A stretch of 64,000 nucleotides of DNA, taken from NCBI RefSeq assembly GCF_000237925.1, contig NW_017386006.1, positions 2,106,425 to 2,170,424 of the forward strand, read 5' to 3'. This stretch comes from Schistosoma mansoni. Taxonomy: Eukaryota; Platyhelminthes; Trematoda; Strigeidida; Schistosomatidae. The notes beneath the pieces were generated by a model. It worked only from the letters and a program-made list of their open reading frames with translations. It made no database searches and was not told where the DNA came from. Of the stretch, positions 1 to 12,164 are shown piece after piece. Each line of letters starts with the position of its first letter. The first letter of the stretch is position 1. A program made the position numbers and the translations under genes.

Positions 1-1190
1 TTTAGGTGTATTCAATTTTGCATCGATACTGACCAGGTTTACCATTTAAAATAAGGGAAAAATTAGTAGCTACTAAGAGACTGTTCAGTAGTTTATACGT
101 ATCAATACACTATGGATTGAATATAAAATATCCAGGCTTCTAACTATACTAATTATCTTGACTTCATTGACCTAGCTCATTAAATTTGAAATATGTTCAA
201 CAATAAAATGTTGGTATAGTTTCGTTTGAATATTGTTTCTTAAACTTTGGTTTTAACTTATAACAAGATTGTCCTTTATTTCCATTGGTGGCGAATGCTG
301 TACCATAAAATTTGTTGTACTCTGAAGGTCACGGTTACATATTGAATCCTCTAGAACACGTCGGAAAACAAAAACTTGATGGGTGATTTTTATGTGTTAC
401 TGAAAGATCTCGAAATTAGTTTTATCTATTTCACTATATCAAGAACTAATCGAAGTAAAAATCTAGACAACTACGTTTCAATACATTGATCTATAGATAA
501 AGCGCTATCTACGAGGCCTGAAGAGCTAGGATCCCATTCCATGATGAAATAACTTCCCAGGACTTCATGGGATTTAGTGGTACTAAAAATGAAATCATAC
601 AACAACAAATACTAACCATATTAATCTCTATGAGACCTCTTAACAGAAATGTTTTCCACAGTATACCAACAATCATTGTCAGATAGAGAAATATATAATT
701 GATGAAACTTAGCTTCAGAATATATATTTCTCCACTTAATTAGTAGTGACTGACTTACATTCATACTTGACACTCGAAAATCATCAGCAGATATACGGAT
801 CAAATTGTTATGTTTTTAATTTGGACCATCTAGCAGTAAATAACTGAATATTCATTTCTGAAAATTATGTAGTCACATCAGAGTCCTTCTAACAGAAATA
901 TTATATTCATACATTTTAATGACTGACAAGCGATTGAAATTTCACCAATATTTTAAACCTCCCTTCTTTGGCTGAATTTATGTTGTGTCCAAAAGGTTTT
1001 ATCTTTAATAATTATTAACATGGGGTTCAACGGCTAACTTTCGAGTGAATGAATGTCTAATCTTTCACTGAAGATGAGTTAACTCATATTTTTAAATTCA
1101 ACACATCACAGTGTATGCAAATGTTGAAGTTTTACTTGGAGTTTTCATTTCTCTTCCTTTTAAATACTCATTTACTATCAGTAGTGTCTT
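1..1190. other. AT-rich DNA, no gene recognised
   Basis: I find no convincing exon, repeat family or RNA here. The one short open frame (621-803, minus) has no recognisable domain and no splice context. Confidence 0.5.
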
Positions 1191-1382
1191 GGATAGAAGG
1201 GAAGCGGAAAAGAGGAAGGCCAAAGAACATATTACGTCGAGAAATAGAAGCAGATATGAAAAGGATGAATAATAACTGGAAAGAACTGGAGAGGAAGGCT
1301 AAGGACAGAGTTGGATGGAGAATGCTGGTGAGCGGCCTATGCTCCTCGACGAGGAGTAACAGGCGTAAGTAAGTAAGTAAGT
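1191..1382 (+). mobile_element. RTE-clade LINE, 5'-truncated 3' end
   Basis: About 60 codons of the extreme C-terminus of an RTE-type endonuclease/RT polyprotein remain: basic KRGRPK, then RVGWRML and the terminal SNRRK, with the stop inside the tail. The tail is a run of TAAG units (about 1365-1382). The same end recurs at 3005-3325, 7392-7480, 11805-11860, 26460-26745 and 56575-56620, which defines the family. Truncation from the 5' side and a short-repeat tail are what target-primed reverse transcription by RTE elements leaves. Not functional. Confidence 0.85.
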
Positions 1383-1945
1383 GTCTTGGATGGAAATTCA
1401 ACCAACACTAAATTGTTTTTTACTATAAATTTGCACTACTAAATAGTTATTTATTCAAAAAGGTAAACAATGGATCTATGCATGCAAACAATATCTGTTT
1501 GTACGTCCGCTTATAGTGCTATTTAAAGCAATTAGTCTCTTTGATAAATTTCGATAGTGTAATAAGAAGAAGACCAAGATTATCAGAACTATGTGATATA
1601 TTAGCGCTATCATTGACTCATAAACTGCTTTGATTGGTTTAATAATTTCTTATATGCTTATAAATATTACTGTATATTAGAGTAAATCCTGATGAGGATC
1701 TAATCGAAAACATTATTGTTTGCTTATATATGTTATATATGAATATATCAGTAAAGGCCTAAGTTTTCATATTGCTGCTATGAATAACTGAAATTCATAA
1801 ATCTGTTTTCAATACAAAAAAATAAAAAAAAAGATAAAATCAAGATGAGCATGTGCCAATCGAAAATGATTAATTTTCAATCTTAAATAGCAACAATGAA
1901 AAAATTCACAAACCTTTACCAAAAATAGAAAAATAATCCTTTTTT
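1383..1945. other. AT-rich DNA, nothing recognised
   Basis: No domain, splice pair or repeat family seen. Confidence 0.5.
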
Positions 1946-2225
1946 TAGACAAAGATGGATAGTGGCTAGCAGTGGAATCCAGCAAGCGCGTTTCGTCCAA
2001 TTTGGGACTCGTCAGCTGGATGTATCTGCATCTCAGAGAGTTGATGTTCACTCTGGGACTGGGACCCAGTACCTTTCACTTCAAACGCCATCACGTTATC
2101 CGCTCAACTACTGAGTCCTGATAGCCACTTGCTTGTGAAATGGGGTGAAGTTTAAATTCATTTAGTATTGTTTGTTTGCATTTTCCCATTGATGTTTGGG
2201 ACTGCAACTGGTCAATCTCCAATAT
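1946..2225 (-). mobile_element. SINE-A hammerhead repeat
   Basis: Minus-strand copy of the commonest repeat in the window. In its own orientation it has a degraded tRNA-like part with a box B-like segment, then a hammerhead core (CTGACGAG, stem II with GTCC, GAAAC) and the flank with GGATTCCACTGCTAGCC. The usual cleavage triplet GTC before CTGG reads TTG here, so self-cleavage is probably lost. Schistosome repeats of this design (Sm-alpha satellite/SINE) are known to encode active hammerheads; the assignment of this copy rests on motif identity. Confidence 0.85.
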
Positions 2226-2640
2226 TTTTTTATTATTTTTATCATTCAAAAACCAACTTATCATTTTCATGTAAATGGTAATATTTATCAAACACATATG
2301 GTTATTTTTATTTTATAAATTATCTCTATCATCATCTAAATGATGATAAGAAAAAAATTTTTAAGATAAATTACTGGTCAAAATCTGGTACACTAATCAC
2401 CTGGTATAAAAAAAAACAAATAAATTATTTTTTTTTATTTTTTTAAAAAAAGGAAAAAAAATATGTAAAATATCTGTGGTTGGTTTTTAACTTTTTGTAA
2501 ATAATTCAAATGAATAGTCAAGAAAAAGAGATTTATGTATTATGGTTAATGAATTTTTTTCTTCTTTTGATTATTGGCCATAATGATTGAAATTATTTGT
2601 CTGTTATGTAACGGAGTTGAATTGCCTTGTATAATGTTAG
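2226..2640. other. AT-rich DNA with A/T homopolymer runs
   Basis: Long A and T runs around 2405-2462; no coding signal. Confidence 0.5.
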
Positions 2641-2668
2641 TAACAGATTCTATTTTCTTTCTATTGCA

Positions 2669-2825
2669 GGGTGACCAAGCATAAACTCTTTGAAGGAAGA
2701 TAAGCAAGCCCTACGTATACTGAGATTACAGGATGACTTATAAGACTACTTTGTAAATTGACTTTTCCCTTTATACTCTCGTGCCCTGCGCTTTTTGATT
2801 TTAAAAATAAAGAGGCTCGTGATTT
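2669..2825 (+). other. Possible terminal exon with poly(A) signal
   Basis: A strong pyrimidine tract ending in TTGCAG precedes a frame of about 10 codons (VTKHKLFEGR) ending at TAA near 2702. About 110 bp on lies AATAAA (near 2805). The arrangement fits a last exon plus 3' UTR of a plus-strand gene, but no upstream partner exon was found and the peptide is not recognisable. It could equally be chance in AT-rich DNA. Confidence 0.25.
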
Positions 2826-3004
2826 CCACTCTGTGTTCTCTCTTGGTGTGAAGTTCTCGATTAACATTGTGTACTGTGCTTTTAGATCTGTCCTGCCTTT
2901 TTCTGACCGCTGATTTCACGTGTTACAGTTAGTGTTGTTAGTGTAATTCTTATTTTTATAATTTAAAAAATGTTTACTTTCGAAGAAACAGTTGTTATTT
3001 AGAT

Positions 3005-3328
3005 ACTCAATATCCATTGACCGGATACCATCAGTAATAGCCTACTGTGAGAGAGAAAAAACCAGCTTCTCTCTGAAGAGGAAATTAGGAAAATACGTTG
3101 GAAGTGGATAAGACATACATTGTGGAAATCACCAAAATGTATCACGAGGCAAGCGCTAACTTCAAATCCTCAATGGAAACCGAAAAGAGGGAATCGAAAG
3201 TAGACATGAAAAAGATGAATAGTAATTGGAAACAAGTGGAAAGGATTGTTCAGGACAGAGTTGGATGGAGAATGCTGGTGGGCAACCTATACTTCTACTT
3301 GAGGGGTAGTGAGCGTAAGTAATTAAGT
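3005..3328 (+). mobile_element. RTE-clade LINE 3' end
   Basis: Degenerate C-terminal part of the same RTE polyprotein as at 24.1-26.8 kb. Peptides matching EEEIRK, RWKWI and RVGWRML are visible across more than one frame, followed by GCGTAAGTAA. Frameshifted and truncated. Confidence 0.75.
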
Positions 3329-4035
3329 AATTTAGAGTCAAAGATTTTTCTGCAAATTAGTAAGTTTGAAAATCGTGTTTAACACAGAATTACTCTAAAT
3401 AAATGGTCAATAAAAATATGGAACACTAGATAATGGTTTCTTTCTGGTATAAGACTATTCAGCAATGTGCATCTTTCAAACTCCCCTCCCATAGATAGAA
3501 TCCATTACCAGTTTGTTAACTTTATATCACTAAATTGGGATATATTAGTTCACATTTAAAACTTCCTTCTATTTACCAGATTGCTTGAGTGATAATTCCC
3601 ATCACTGGAAATATAGTTTAATAACACCAACTGCTAATCGTTTACAGAACATTAGGAATTCCTATCGAGCCGGCTAACAATCAAGTACTTAACTATGATT
3701 AGAATATGAAGTTCGTGGATTTTGCTGGATCTTAAGTTATATTTTCTAAGGAGATGACATCAAATGGTTTTCTTCGGTTCTGTGACCTGATTCAGGCCGA
3801 AAAAAATTACATCTAAAAAGTGATTATTTCATAGTAATCAATACCATAGAATTGACGAATATAACTTATACTTAAGTCGGTACAATTTCTGAAGACCGAT
3901 GACATCTTTATGTTTGTAATTTCAAACACTTTGAATTGTCAAGAGGTTTTTCACAGTCATTATACCTTTAGCCATCAATTATGTAATCACGAGTCATTAA
4001 ATAATCAATACTGATATAATGCAAACCAAATCAAA
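3329..4035. other. No gene recognised
   Basis: AT-rich sequence with no supported exon or repeat family. Confidence 0.5.
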
Positions 4036-4246
4036 TACATTCACTTGGTATTGTTTGTTTGAATCTTCTCATTGATGTTTAGGACTGCAATTGATCAGTC
4101 TCTTATTGGCATATGTGCATAATATGCGTATTGACTCGATAAAACCTTAAGTTACAAGCATTATAAGCAAAGATGGATAGTGGCTAGCAATAGGACGAAA
4201 CGTGCGTCCTGGATTCCACTGCTAGCCACTATCTATCTTTGCTTAC
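4036..4246 (-). mobile_element. SINE-A remnant folded into a hairpin
   Basis: Carries the SINE-A flank and then a 26-nt arm (4164-4189) repeated inverted at 4220-4245 with one mismatch. The 30-nt spacer holds the 3' half of a hammerhead (GGACGAAAC, then GCGTCCTGGATTCC). The tRNA-like part and the CTGACGA box are missing, so neither promoter nor complete ribozyme remains. Confidence 0.75.
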
Positions 4247-5550
4247 AAATCAAATACATTTCCTTAAAAAATTAAAGAAACTTAAATTACCCATTACCTT
4301 TATATTATGTTGCTTATTGGCAACAATGTATTTTGATAAATTCAATTTTGACCTTAATTATTGGCTAACGATCTCAACAACATTAAAAATTCACCTTTTG
4401 GTCAGCAAAAAGGATGAATATATTACTATATAATAATATGAGTAGCATAGCGAAAAATAAGTTTCATAAACCATAAACAATAAAAATTGTAGAGTGAACG
4501 CCATTCATTTTATCGTTTCGAGTACTCTAATTCTATAATATGTACAGTAATTTGGACAGATAAGATAAAGAAGGTTGCGAAAATTGTTTAATCTTATAGT
4601 TTTACATCAATGACTAAGCTTTGCTAAGAACCCATGCAAAAAACTAGACAGTCGACTTGTCTCTCGGCAGTGCTCACCTTGAACGCACAAAGTATCCAAC
4701 CTGGAGTTCATGTAAGAAGCCGTGACTGGTAAGCTCAAACAGGTCGGGCATGAAACAGATATCATCAGTGAAAATAAATGATTGTTGCACAGTATCGTGA
4801 ACTGGAAGAATTAAAGAATATAAATTACCGGATGTTATACCAGTGATCTGGACATTAAAATCTCTCAACTAGACCTTAATCCTTTGAGTTCTATCTTTAA
4901 TGGAATAATGAAAGAGCTCTATACAAGTGTTTCATACTAGAACAAGATAGCTGTCCAGGGTATCCTAGTTTCCAGTGGGTTTTTTTTAACTAAGATCAGT
5001 CCAAAATGTTAAACTACAAAATGTAAGGTTTATAGCAAATGTGATTTTATATATACTATAAATAAAGTCATATAGAATAGTAACAAAAAGCAATCATGAT
5101 TATCTTTTTTACATTCATAAAAGTTCCTTTTATAGAAGACATAAAGATCCTAGGGAACAAAGATAAGTCAATCTCATGTTATATTTTATCATTGAATATT
5201 TTAGTTGCGAGGCGGGGGGCGGTTAATACATGAATTACAATAACTTATGTACAACCCCATAAACACTGTATTATTCAATCATGAAATTTGTAAAACTGAA
5301 TAATAAATTAGTTTTCACATGACAATATCTTTTTTTAATCATAATTCATTGTACCCTAATAACTCAACTACATTTTGTGACGTAACTTTTTATTTCTTTT
5401 CAGTAAATAAAAACGTACCAATACAAGTTTTAATTAATCATATTTCTTGTTATTTAAAATAGTCTATTATATGTAAACATTTTTTTTCTTCTTTTTATTA
5501 GTTTGAAAAATATAGGCAACATAAATCTTTGATAGGATATATGATAATTT
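4247..5550. other. Mostly unassigned; old SINE leader at 4665-4870
   Basis: 4665-4870 resembles the leader found upstream of the SINE-B tRNA-like part (GTGACTGG, ...GAAACAGATATC) but is strongly diverged. The open frame on its minus strand is part of that repeat and not a gene. The rest is AT-rich with nothing recognised. Confidence 0.4.
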
Positions 5551-5554
5551 TTTA

Positions 5555-6145
5555 TATATAGTTGAAATCATGAGTCAATTGAAGTTGGACCATCATAGAA
5601 AACCCGGAAGCACTGGACGGCCAACTCGTCCTACTATGGGACTCCTCAAAAGTGCGCATCCACGATCCCACACTCGCGACATTCAAACCCAGGACCTAAC
5701 AGTCTCGTTCCAGAGCACTTAACCGATAGACCACTGATTATAATCATATGCTCATTAGTGACTGACTTCAAGATATATGTCCTGGAGTTCTAGTGAGAGG
5801 CAGTGACCAGTGGAGTTCAACCACGTCTGTTGTGAGTTAACAACTGACTGAAGACAATTGGTGAACGGTTGCTTAAGCTTCGTGGATTGGTTGAAGTTAG
5901 AAATTAACATCGTTGGTTGCCAGCCAGCTCAGTGGTTCATAGGTTAAGTGCTTGCTCGCGAGACTGATAGGTCTTGAGTTTGAATCTGGTGAGACGGGAT
6001 CGTGGATGCGCACTGTTGAGGAGCCACACAATAGGACGAAACGGCCTTCCAGTGCTTCCAAGTTTTCCATGGTTGTCTAGTTTCAATGGACTCATGTTCT
6101 CAACTATATAAAATTACTAAAATCTCCACAAAATCCCTTTCTGAT
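5555..6145. mobile_element. Two SINE-B copies head to head
   Basis: The minus-strand copy (5555-5745) and the plus-strand copy (about 5740-6145) abut at their 5' sides. The plus copy shows leader, tRNA-like A and B boxes, ribozyme and the SINE-B tail (TTCAATGGACTCATG). Both ribozymes look dead. In the minus copy the GAAA box reads GAGT; in the plus copy CTGAGGAG has become TTGAGGAG and the cleavage triplet GTC reads TTC. Confidence 0.8.
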
Positions 6146-6446
6146 ATTTAAAATTTATTAAATAAATGAATTTATCAATCAAAATATTTTTTGTTTGAAT
6201 TTCCGCTAAAAACTTTTGTTTTTTGTAATAAAATAACTTTTTTGTTGTTGAATATAACAGGATTAAGTAAAGTATTTGAATGATAATAATAATAATAACA
6301 GGATATCGTGACATAGTCTTGTTATAGTTAATTGAATGAATTTTATTTTTAAAGATTAACAATACAGTTTTATATCATGTCTAGTTTGATAAAATATTTA
6401 CTTTAGTTTATTCATATTCAAATAAAATAGGCTAAACTAATGTTAG

Positions 6447-6645
6447 TAAGAAAAGATGGATAGTGGCTAGCAATGGAATCCAGCATGCGCGTTTCGTCCT
6501 ATTTGGAACTCGTCAGCTGGATCTATCTGCATCTCAGATTTGATGTTCACATACGCACAGTATGCATATATGCTAATTAGAGACTGACCAGTTGCAATAC
6601 TAAACATCAGTAGGAAGATTCAAACAAAACAATACTAAGTGAATT
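6447..6645 (-). mobile_element. SINE-A copy, rearranged
   Basis: A minus-strand hammerhead half (6450-6550) is joined directly to the SINE-A distal flank in the opposite order, so the tRNA-like region is deleted. The cleavage triplet GTC reads ATG, so it is probably inactive. Confidence 0.75.
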
Positions 6646-7385
6646 TAAACTGATGTTAGTATTACATAATGATACATTTGAAATGTTGAAAAAATTTCTT
6701 GTAGCTCAGATAAATAATTTTAGTTGTAATATACTAGATAGGCTTAATTGTAATGTTTTCATTATTATTCTGGAAAATGCACCAAAGCTTAGTTTACATA
6801 GAAACAAGATATTAAATGATTCAATAAGCATTCATTCATCTTGTTCTGATAAACTTTTCTGCTAGTAATTGTCTTTGAATGTTTCATTGACTTGATTTGT
6901 TTTTTGTATTCATGTTTATTACTTTATTTGTTTGATCTCTGGTCTCAGAAAATGTCATCCAAATAAGCTAGTCTACGTAAAGTAAACGTTGATAGTGTTA
7001 TATAGAATGAAAATGAAATTGTCGCAATGAAAACCACCCAGTTTAGAGAAACACGGTGTGATGAAATTCTGACTTTTAAAAACTCATAAGTAACTCTGTT
7101 CCTTGGGAAAGAAACAATGTAATTTACAAATTCGACGTAACTTTGTTATTTATAATACTGGGGTTTGATTGACTAAAGGCATCAACAACACAGACAACCA
7201 TTAGATTAAAGGTATAATACAATACTCATGAATTAGAAAACAAGGTAATGAGTTAGTTTTTCTTGATGATTTTCTATTTTCAGATATCCTGATATGTTAA
7301 ACAAATCAGGGGTAATATGAATAATTATAGAGAATAATAACTAATAATTGTGATATATATATATATATATTGTGAATTTAGGACG
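6646..7385. other. No gene recognised
   Basis: A 70-codon open frame (6653-6865) begins in repeat-flanking DNA and has no domain or splice context. A short TA run lies near 7355-7370. Confidence 0.4.
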
Positions 7386-7720
7386 TCAGATACTTACTTA
7401 CGCCTGTTACCCCTCGTGGAGGAGCATAGGCCGCCCACCAGCATTCTCCATCCTACTCTCTCCTGGGCAATCAGAAGGTGCATCGACCTCGTGACTTCGC
7501 AAAAATTTCGGCTTTCATCATGAGGCGTCATAATTATTCCTTCAACCCCCAGGGCAAAGTTTAAATGGGTTGAATTATGTTTTCTGGTTAGCATTTTTTT
7601 AGAGAGTTAGTTTTCTACGGGATGGGGTCGCTAACCTCATACCCAACCCTCCTCCTTTACCCGGGCTTGAGACTGGCAGGAGCTCTAGAAGAGCTACAGG
7701 CGGAGTTTTAATAGTAGATA
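7386..7720 (-). mobile_element. Minimal RTE derivative (5' end joined to 3' end)
   Basis: On the minus strand the RTE 5' region (same sequence as at 24.1-24.35 kb, including the peptide MTPHDES) runs straight into the last ~25 codons of the RTE polyprotein (RVGWRML..NRRK) and its TAAG tail. About 3 kb of body is missing. The junction is in frame, giving one 66-codon frame. It retains both element ends, so it has the structure of a non-autonomous RTE derivative; it could also be a one-off deletion. Confidence 0.8.
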
Positions 7721-8029
7721 GCTGTGTAGTATTTTGCTTAAGTGAAACCATTTGAATTTCGTAGTTTTATACTACTAAGAAGTTAAGAATTAAATAGTAT
7801 TTAAACTTCAATGGATCTCCAGAGAAGTACCGAGTGTCTGGAAAAAAATATCTTTTCTCTGAAAATCCCTTACAAAATGAAGATAGGTGTTGTTGAAGGG
7901 AATGTATGTGGTGATAATTAAAACAAAAGGTGTTTTTATTTTGTTTATTTCAAGTTAGATAAAAATGATTTTCTACACTGACCGATCACTGACTAATAAT
8001 TATTTTTGTTTATAATTCATTTAATTCAT
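7721..8029. other. No gene recognised
   Basis: AT-rich, no signal seen. Confidence 0.5.
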
Positions 8030-8325
8030 ACATATGTCAGTAACTAACTGATCAATTGCAGTCCTAAACATCAATGAGAAGACTCAAATAACCAATGTAA
8101 AAATGAATTAAAATTTCACATCACTGCATAAGCTGGTGGCTATCTTAAATCAATAGCCAAGTGGATAAGGAGATGGCATTTGTAAGCGAACGGTGCTGGG
8201 TTCGAGTCCTGGGGTGAACATCAACTCTGAGATGCAGGTACATCCAGCTGACAAGGCCCACATGTAGCGAAACGAGCGTTCTGAATTCCACTGCTAGCCA
8301 CCTTCCATCTCTAATTACAGTATCG
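8030..8325 (+). mobile_element. SINE-A copy, old
   Basis: Box A-like TAGCCAAGTGG and box B GGTTCGAGTCC are clear (8153-8200). The ribozyme is eroded: CTGACGAG reads CTGACAAG and stem II is lost, although GAAAC persists. Diverged and inactive as a ribozyme. Confidence 0.8.
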
Positions 8326-9204
8326 CATTTGTCTAGTTTTTAGTGTTGATTGAATTTTATCTGTCATATTATAATGTAGTCACCAGTATAAGTTCTCTTA
8401 AATAATGTGTACAATTTTTAAAGGCTAGACGATTGGGATCAATTGGCAGGAGCCTCTGCTTTTTTATTTCTTGTTAACCTTCACTCGCTATCAAACATCT
8501 AGATTGAGAAATTGTGTGAGGCGATGTCAAAACACAAGGGTAATATTAGTCACAGCAGACTCGGATGTCCGAATTGTCGAAGAAACCCAGTCTGTGGGTT
8601 CCTGTCTAATTAACTTCAAACATCTAACATTCTAAAGACTTTTCAAGGAACGTTGAAAACCGAATGTCATTTGTTTTAATTAAGTAACTAACTTTAAAAT
8701 AGCAACTATGTCGAAATTAAAACTGATATAGATTGTCACAAAAAATAATTTTGTTACTTCACTTTACTTGGTGTAAACTGGAATGCTTTTCTAAAAGATT
8801 CGAAGTCAAGAGACCACTTTGCACACATATTTAAATCTGATGTCCTGAAAAAATGACAATTATACCGAATTCGAGAACATCAATTGGCTCGATGGTTTAA
8901 AAAATTTCTTAAGTTATTCGATTAAAATCACTCCTACAATTAAATGAATGAATTACTGTTAGTAAGGAGAGAAAAAACAAATAGTTAAGTTTTTCGAACA
9001 ATGGGCCACGCGATACTGTCTCCTACATGGTTATATAGCTTTCAATTTTAGCTGAATAAATTTCTTAATTAGGCAAAACAGAAGAGTCTAAAACCAAGTA
9101 GATTAAGTAAGCTATCATACACTTTTGTTGGTAAGACTGAAAATAATTTTGATTCACGATATTGTACAATTAGTCTAATTCATTTATTTTAAATCAATAA
9201 CTGA
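8326..9204. other. No gene recognised
   Basis: Unassigned sequence, no exon or known repeat. Confidence 0.5.
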
Positions 9205-9545
9205 TTGTAACTAGACCATTATTAAAAACCTGTTCGCACTGGACAGCCGTTTCGTCCCAGTATGGTACTCCTAAACAGTAAGCACCTGTAACCGCACATA
9301 CGAGAATCAAATCGAGAGCCTCCGGTATCGCTCTCGAACGATTCACATCTAAAACATTCAGATGGTATTCAACAGTATTAATGTCTAACTTTGATTTCTG
9401 GATGTTGGGCCATGGCTGAGCACTGCTAAGGCGTCCCATACTAGAACAAAATGGTCGTCCAGTACTCCCAGGTTTTCAATGGTGGTCTAGCTACAATTAA
9501 TTAGTGATTTTAACTGTAGGAAATCCTAGAGTCTCCGCAAATTCA
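9205..9545. mobile_element. SINE-C pair, head to head
   Basis: The left half is a minus-strand copy (ribozyme remnants at 9230-9275) and the right half a plus-strand copy (9415-9520) ending in the tail GGTTTTCAATGGTGGTC. The right core reads CTAAGGCG and AACAAAA, so both catalytic boxes are damaged. The open frame across it on the minus strand is not a gene. Confidence 0.7.
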
Positions 9546-9955
9546 TTTACACCAATAATTCTCTGATTATCAAAATAAAAAGCCAGATGATAAACAATAA
9601 TGCAACTATATGAACTATAATAAACTTCGTAACCAGATTATTACAATCTGAACAAATCATCTATAGAAAAATTTTTTTAGTTAAAGTTTGGACATTTACA
9701 TAAATTTGTACTGGAAATTCGGGGTGACAATAGCTTGATATATATTCAAGACCAGGGTTCTCAGGAAAGCTGTTACGTTCCAGTATGAAACTACAGTGGG
9801 TAACTACAATTCCTCTAGAACTGAAGCCTAGAATCTATAGGCCTCGCACAGAATTTGTTGACTTTAGAATATTATGATGACGTTCTGTAATCTACATTTC
9901 TCTCTCTATTCAGTTTTATATGAACGTGAGTTGTTGAAGATCTATCTATTACCAC

Positions 9956-9960
<5 letters not shown>

Positions 9961-9998
<38 letters not shown>
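9961..9998. repeat. (AT)n microsatellite
   Basis: 38 bp of uninterrupted AT dinucleotides. Confidence 0.95.
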
Positions 9999-10001
<3 letters not shown>

Positions 10002-10689
10002 AAGGGAAAAGTAAACTGAAATGAAGTGTATCTTTCCTCAACTCTTTTTTATAAATGTATAAATGTCAGCCTTTCGTTATCAATTACTTTGTGTAAGAAA
10101 ATTGAGAAAATCTAGTCATGAGATAAAATTATCCGACAGATTTTGTAGTCATGTGTTCATTTTTGATCATGAAAACATTTTAATCCCATGATGAAAGAGC
10201 AACCAAAGAAGAACAGTGGTAAACTGAAGTTTGTGCATCAATGCTGAAACATATATACATACATGTATACAAACTACTTAATTAAAACTCTAAATTCAAG
10301 CGAGATAGCGGTAAACAGCTCAATCCAGAACTCACCTTAGTCCTATTTATAACTCATCAGTTGAGTGGACTTGGATCTTAGTTTTAATATTCCTACCAAA
10401 ACTCAAGTCTAGTATTTTTTGCTTCAAAAAATATCTTATGGCGTAATATCAGTATCTATATGACATACATATGACAAATTACTTTGATTTAAATTCAGTT
10501 CTTAACATTAACAATGGTAAAATTCAATCACTTGCAAACCAAATAAAAAAATTTCTGCGTTGTAAGCAGTTAATAAGAACTTAACCAAATGAAATGAATT
10601 CATGTTGTTCAGTTCAATGATTTGTTCTGACTTTTTTTAAGGAATAAGTTTTATACACAGTAACTGTTAGAAAGTTAATTAGTATATAT
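9999..10689. other. No gene recognised
   Basis: Nothing supported. Confidence 0.5.
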
Positions 10690-10880
10690 GATCAGAAAGG
10701 GTTTTTGTGGAGATTTCAGTATTTTCATAGTTGAAATCATGAGTCAATTGAAGCTAGATCACCAACGAAAACCTGGAAGCACTAGACGGCAGTTTCGTCC
10801 TACTATGGGACTCCTCAGCAGTGAGCATTCACGGTCCCGTCTCGCGAGATTTGAACTGGTAGGTCTTGGATCCAACTATG
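10690..10880 (-). mobile_element. SINE-B copy
   Basis: Minus-strand copy with intact tail (AATTGAAGCTAGA on the plus strand), hammerhead and a truncated tRNA-like end. It opens with TTTTTGTGGAGATTTCAG, the same end seen at 14265 and 63838. Confidence 0.85.
10774..10826 (-). ncRNA. Hammerhead ribozyme candidate (SINE-B)
   Basis: Reading the minus strand: stem I strand ACTG, core CTGAGGAG, stem II GTCC/GGAC, GAAA, a short stem III and the cleavage triplet GTC before TAGTGC. All invariant core bases are present. Stem III is weakened compared with the family (CTGCCG instead of CGGCCG). Activity inferred, not shown. Confidence 0.65.
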
Positions 10881-11254
10881 AAAATAATATATATGAGTAA
10901 TATTTTGTGTATTTTTAAGTAATATATATGTTTTCTGTCTTTTAATTTTGAGAAAATCATTCCTGTGAATATGATAATTTATAAAGTGAATGATTATAGT
11001 TAAATTTGTGTGAAAAAATTGCATTTTGCATTCCTTATTTATTTTAATGGAATCTATATTTCTCCCTATGAATAATTACTTAACTGTAAGGTACTTTTAA
11101 AGTTCTTAGAATTATTGACTCTCAGTCTTTTTATCTTATGTCAGATTATACAGTAGTACTATGGTTAGATTTTCTAGACTTTTCTTGGATCGATTAATAT
11201 TTTAAGAAAAAAAAATACCATTCCGAAATTTTTTACAGTTTTAGTTTAATTTCA

Positions 11255-11595
11255 AACAGTGACCAGTGGAGTTCAATCGGGTCTGTTGTGAGATAGTAAC
11301 TCACTGAAGACATTGGTGGATGTGTCGCTCAATTTCGTGAATCGGTTAAAGTTAAACATTAACACCTTTGGATGCCGGCCCGCACAGTGGTCTAATGGTT
11401 AAGCGTCCGCGCGCGAAACTGATAGGTCGTGGGTTAAAATCTCACGGGGCGGGATCGTGGATGAGTACTGCTGAGGAGTCCCAAAATAGGATGAAACGGC
11501 CATCCAATGCTTCCAAGTTTTCCAGGGTGGTCTAGCTTCAATTGACTCATGATCTCAACTATCAAAATTACTATAATATCCACAAAATCCGTTTC
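11255..11595 (+). mobile_element. SINE-B copy with leader
   Basis: Order: leader (GTGACCAGTGGAGTTCAA), tRNA-like box A (GTGGTCTAATGG), damaged box B (GGGTTAAAATC), hammerhead with CTGAGGAG and GATGAAA, tail. The cleavage triplet is ATC, which still obeys the NUH rule. Box B loss suggests it is not transcribed by Pol III. Confidence 0.8.
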
Positions 11596-11804
11596 TAATA
11601 TTATTCAAACAAATTTTTAGAATAGAATATTTGTTCTCTAAACATTGAATTTCATTAAATCACATCCATTCATTGCCTTAACGTAAATAGGACGATTTTA
11701 AATTAATTTACTTTTCATTAGTAATTCATTAACTTCTTTTAATTGTGAAGTCTAAACTTAACTATTTGTATAATTAAATAAATGTATACATGTTAAATAT
11801 ACTG

Positions 11805-11862
11805 GTGGGTGGCCTATACTCCTCAACGAGGGGTAACAGGCATAAGTAAGTAAGTAATACGT
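11805..11862 (+). mobile_element. RTE extreme 3' end
   Basis: Only about 50 bp of the RTE 3' end (GGTGGGTGGCCTATACTCCT) plus a TAAG tail. Confidence 0.7.
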
Positions 11863-12164
11863 GTTAAGTACTTATATAATCACCTAGTTTATGCTTTATA
11901 TCTTTATTTTACTATTATAGTTACTATTCTACCTTTTTATTGTACATATGTATTATTGATTGTAACATCTTAAACAATTTTCTTTAGAAAGTTTGTTTGT
12001 ATTCAAATGAAATTTTCCACATTTTGATAATTGGCGCTTACAGGAACCATAAATTTTCTTGAATCCTAAATATACTTATTATCAAATTGATTATTACTAC
12101 TTAATTAATCCAGATTTATATTTAAGGTTGTTTATAGTATCTATTCAGATCTATCAAGGCATCT

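Noticed and set aside
6653-6865. 70-codon open frame as a small gene
   Set aside because: Starts at a SINE-A border, no domain, no splice or promoter context.
8150-8205. Genuine tRNA genes at A/B box pairs
   Set aside because: The boxes are followed by ribozyme and tail sequences, with no acceptor stem closing a cloverleaf; they are SINE promoters.
10315-10380. Further DEG/ENaC exon on the minus strand next to CTCAC
   Set aside because: A donor-like site is present, but all three frames contain stops.
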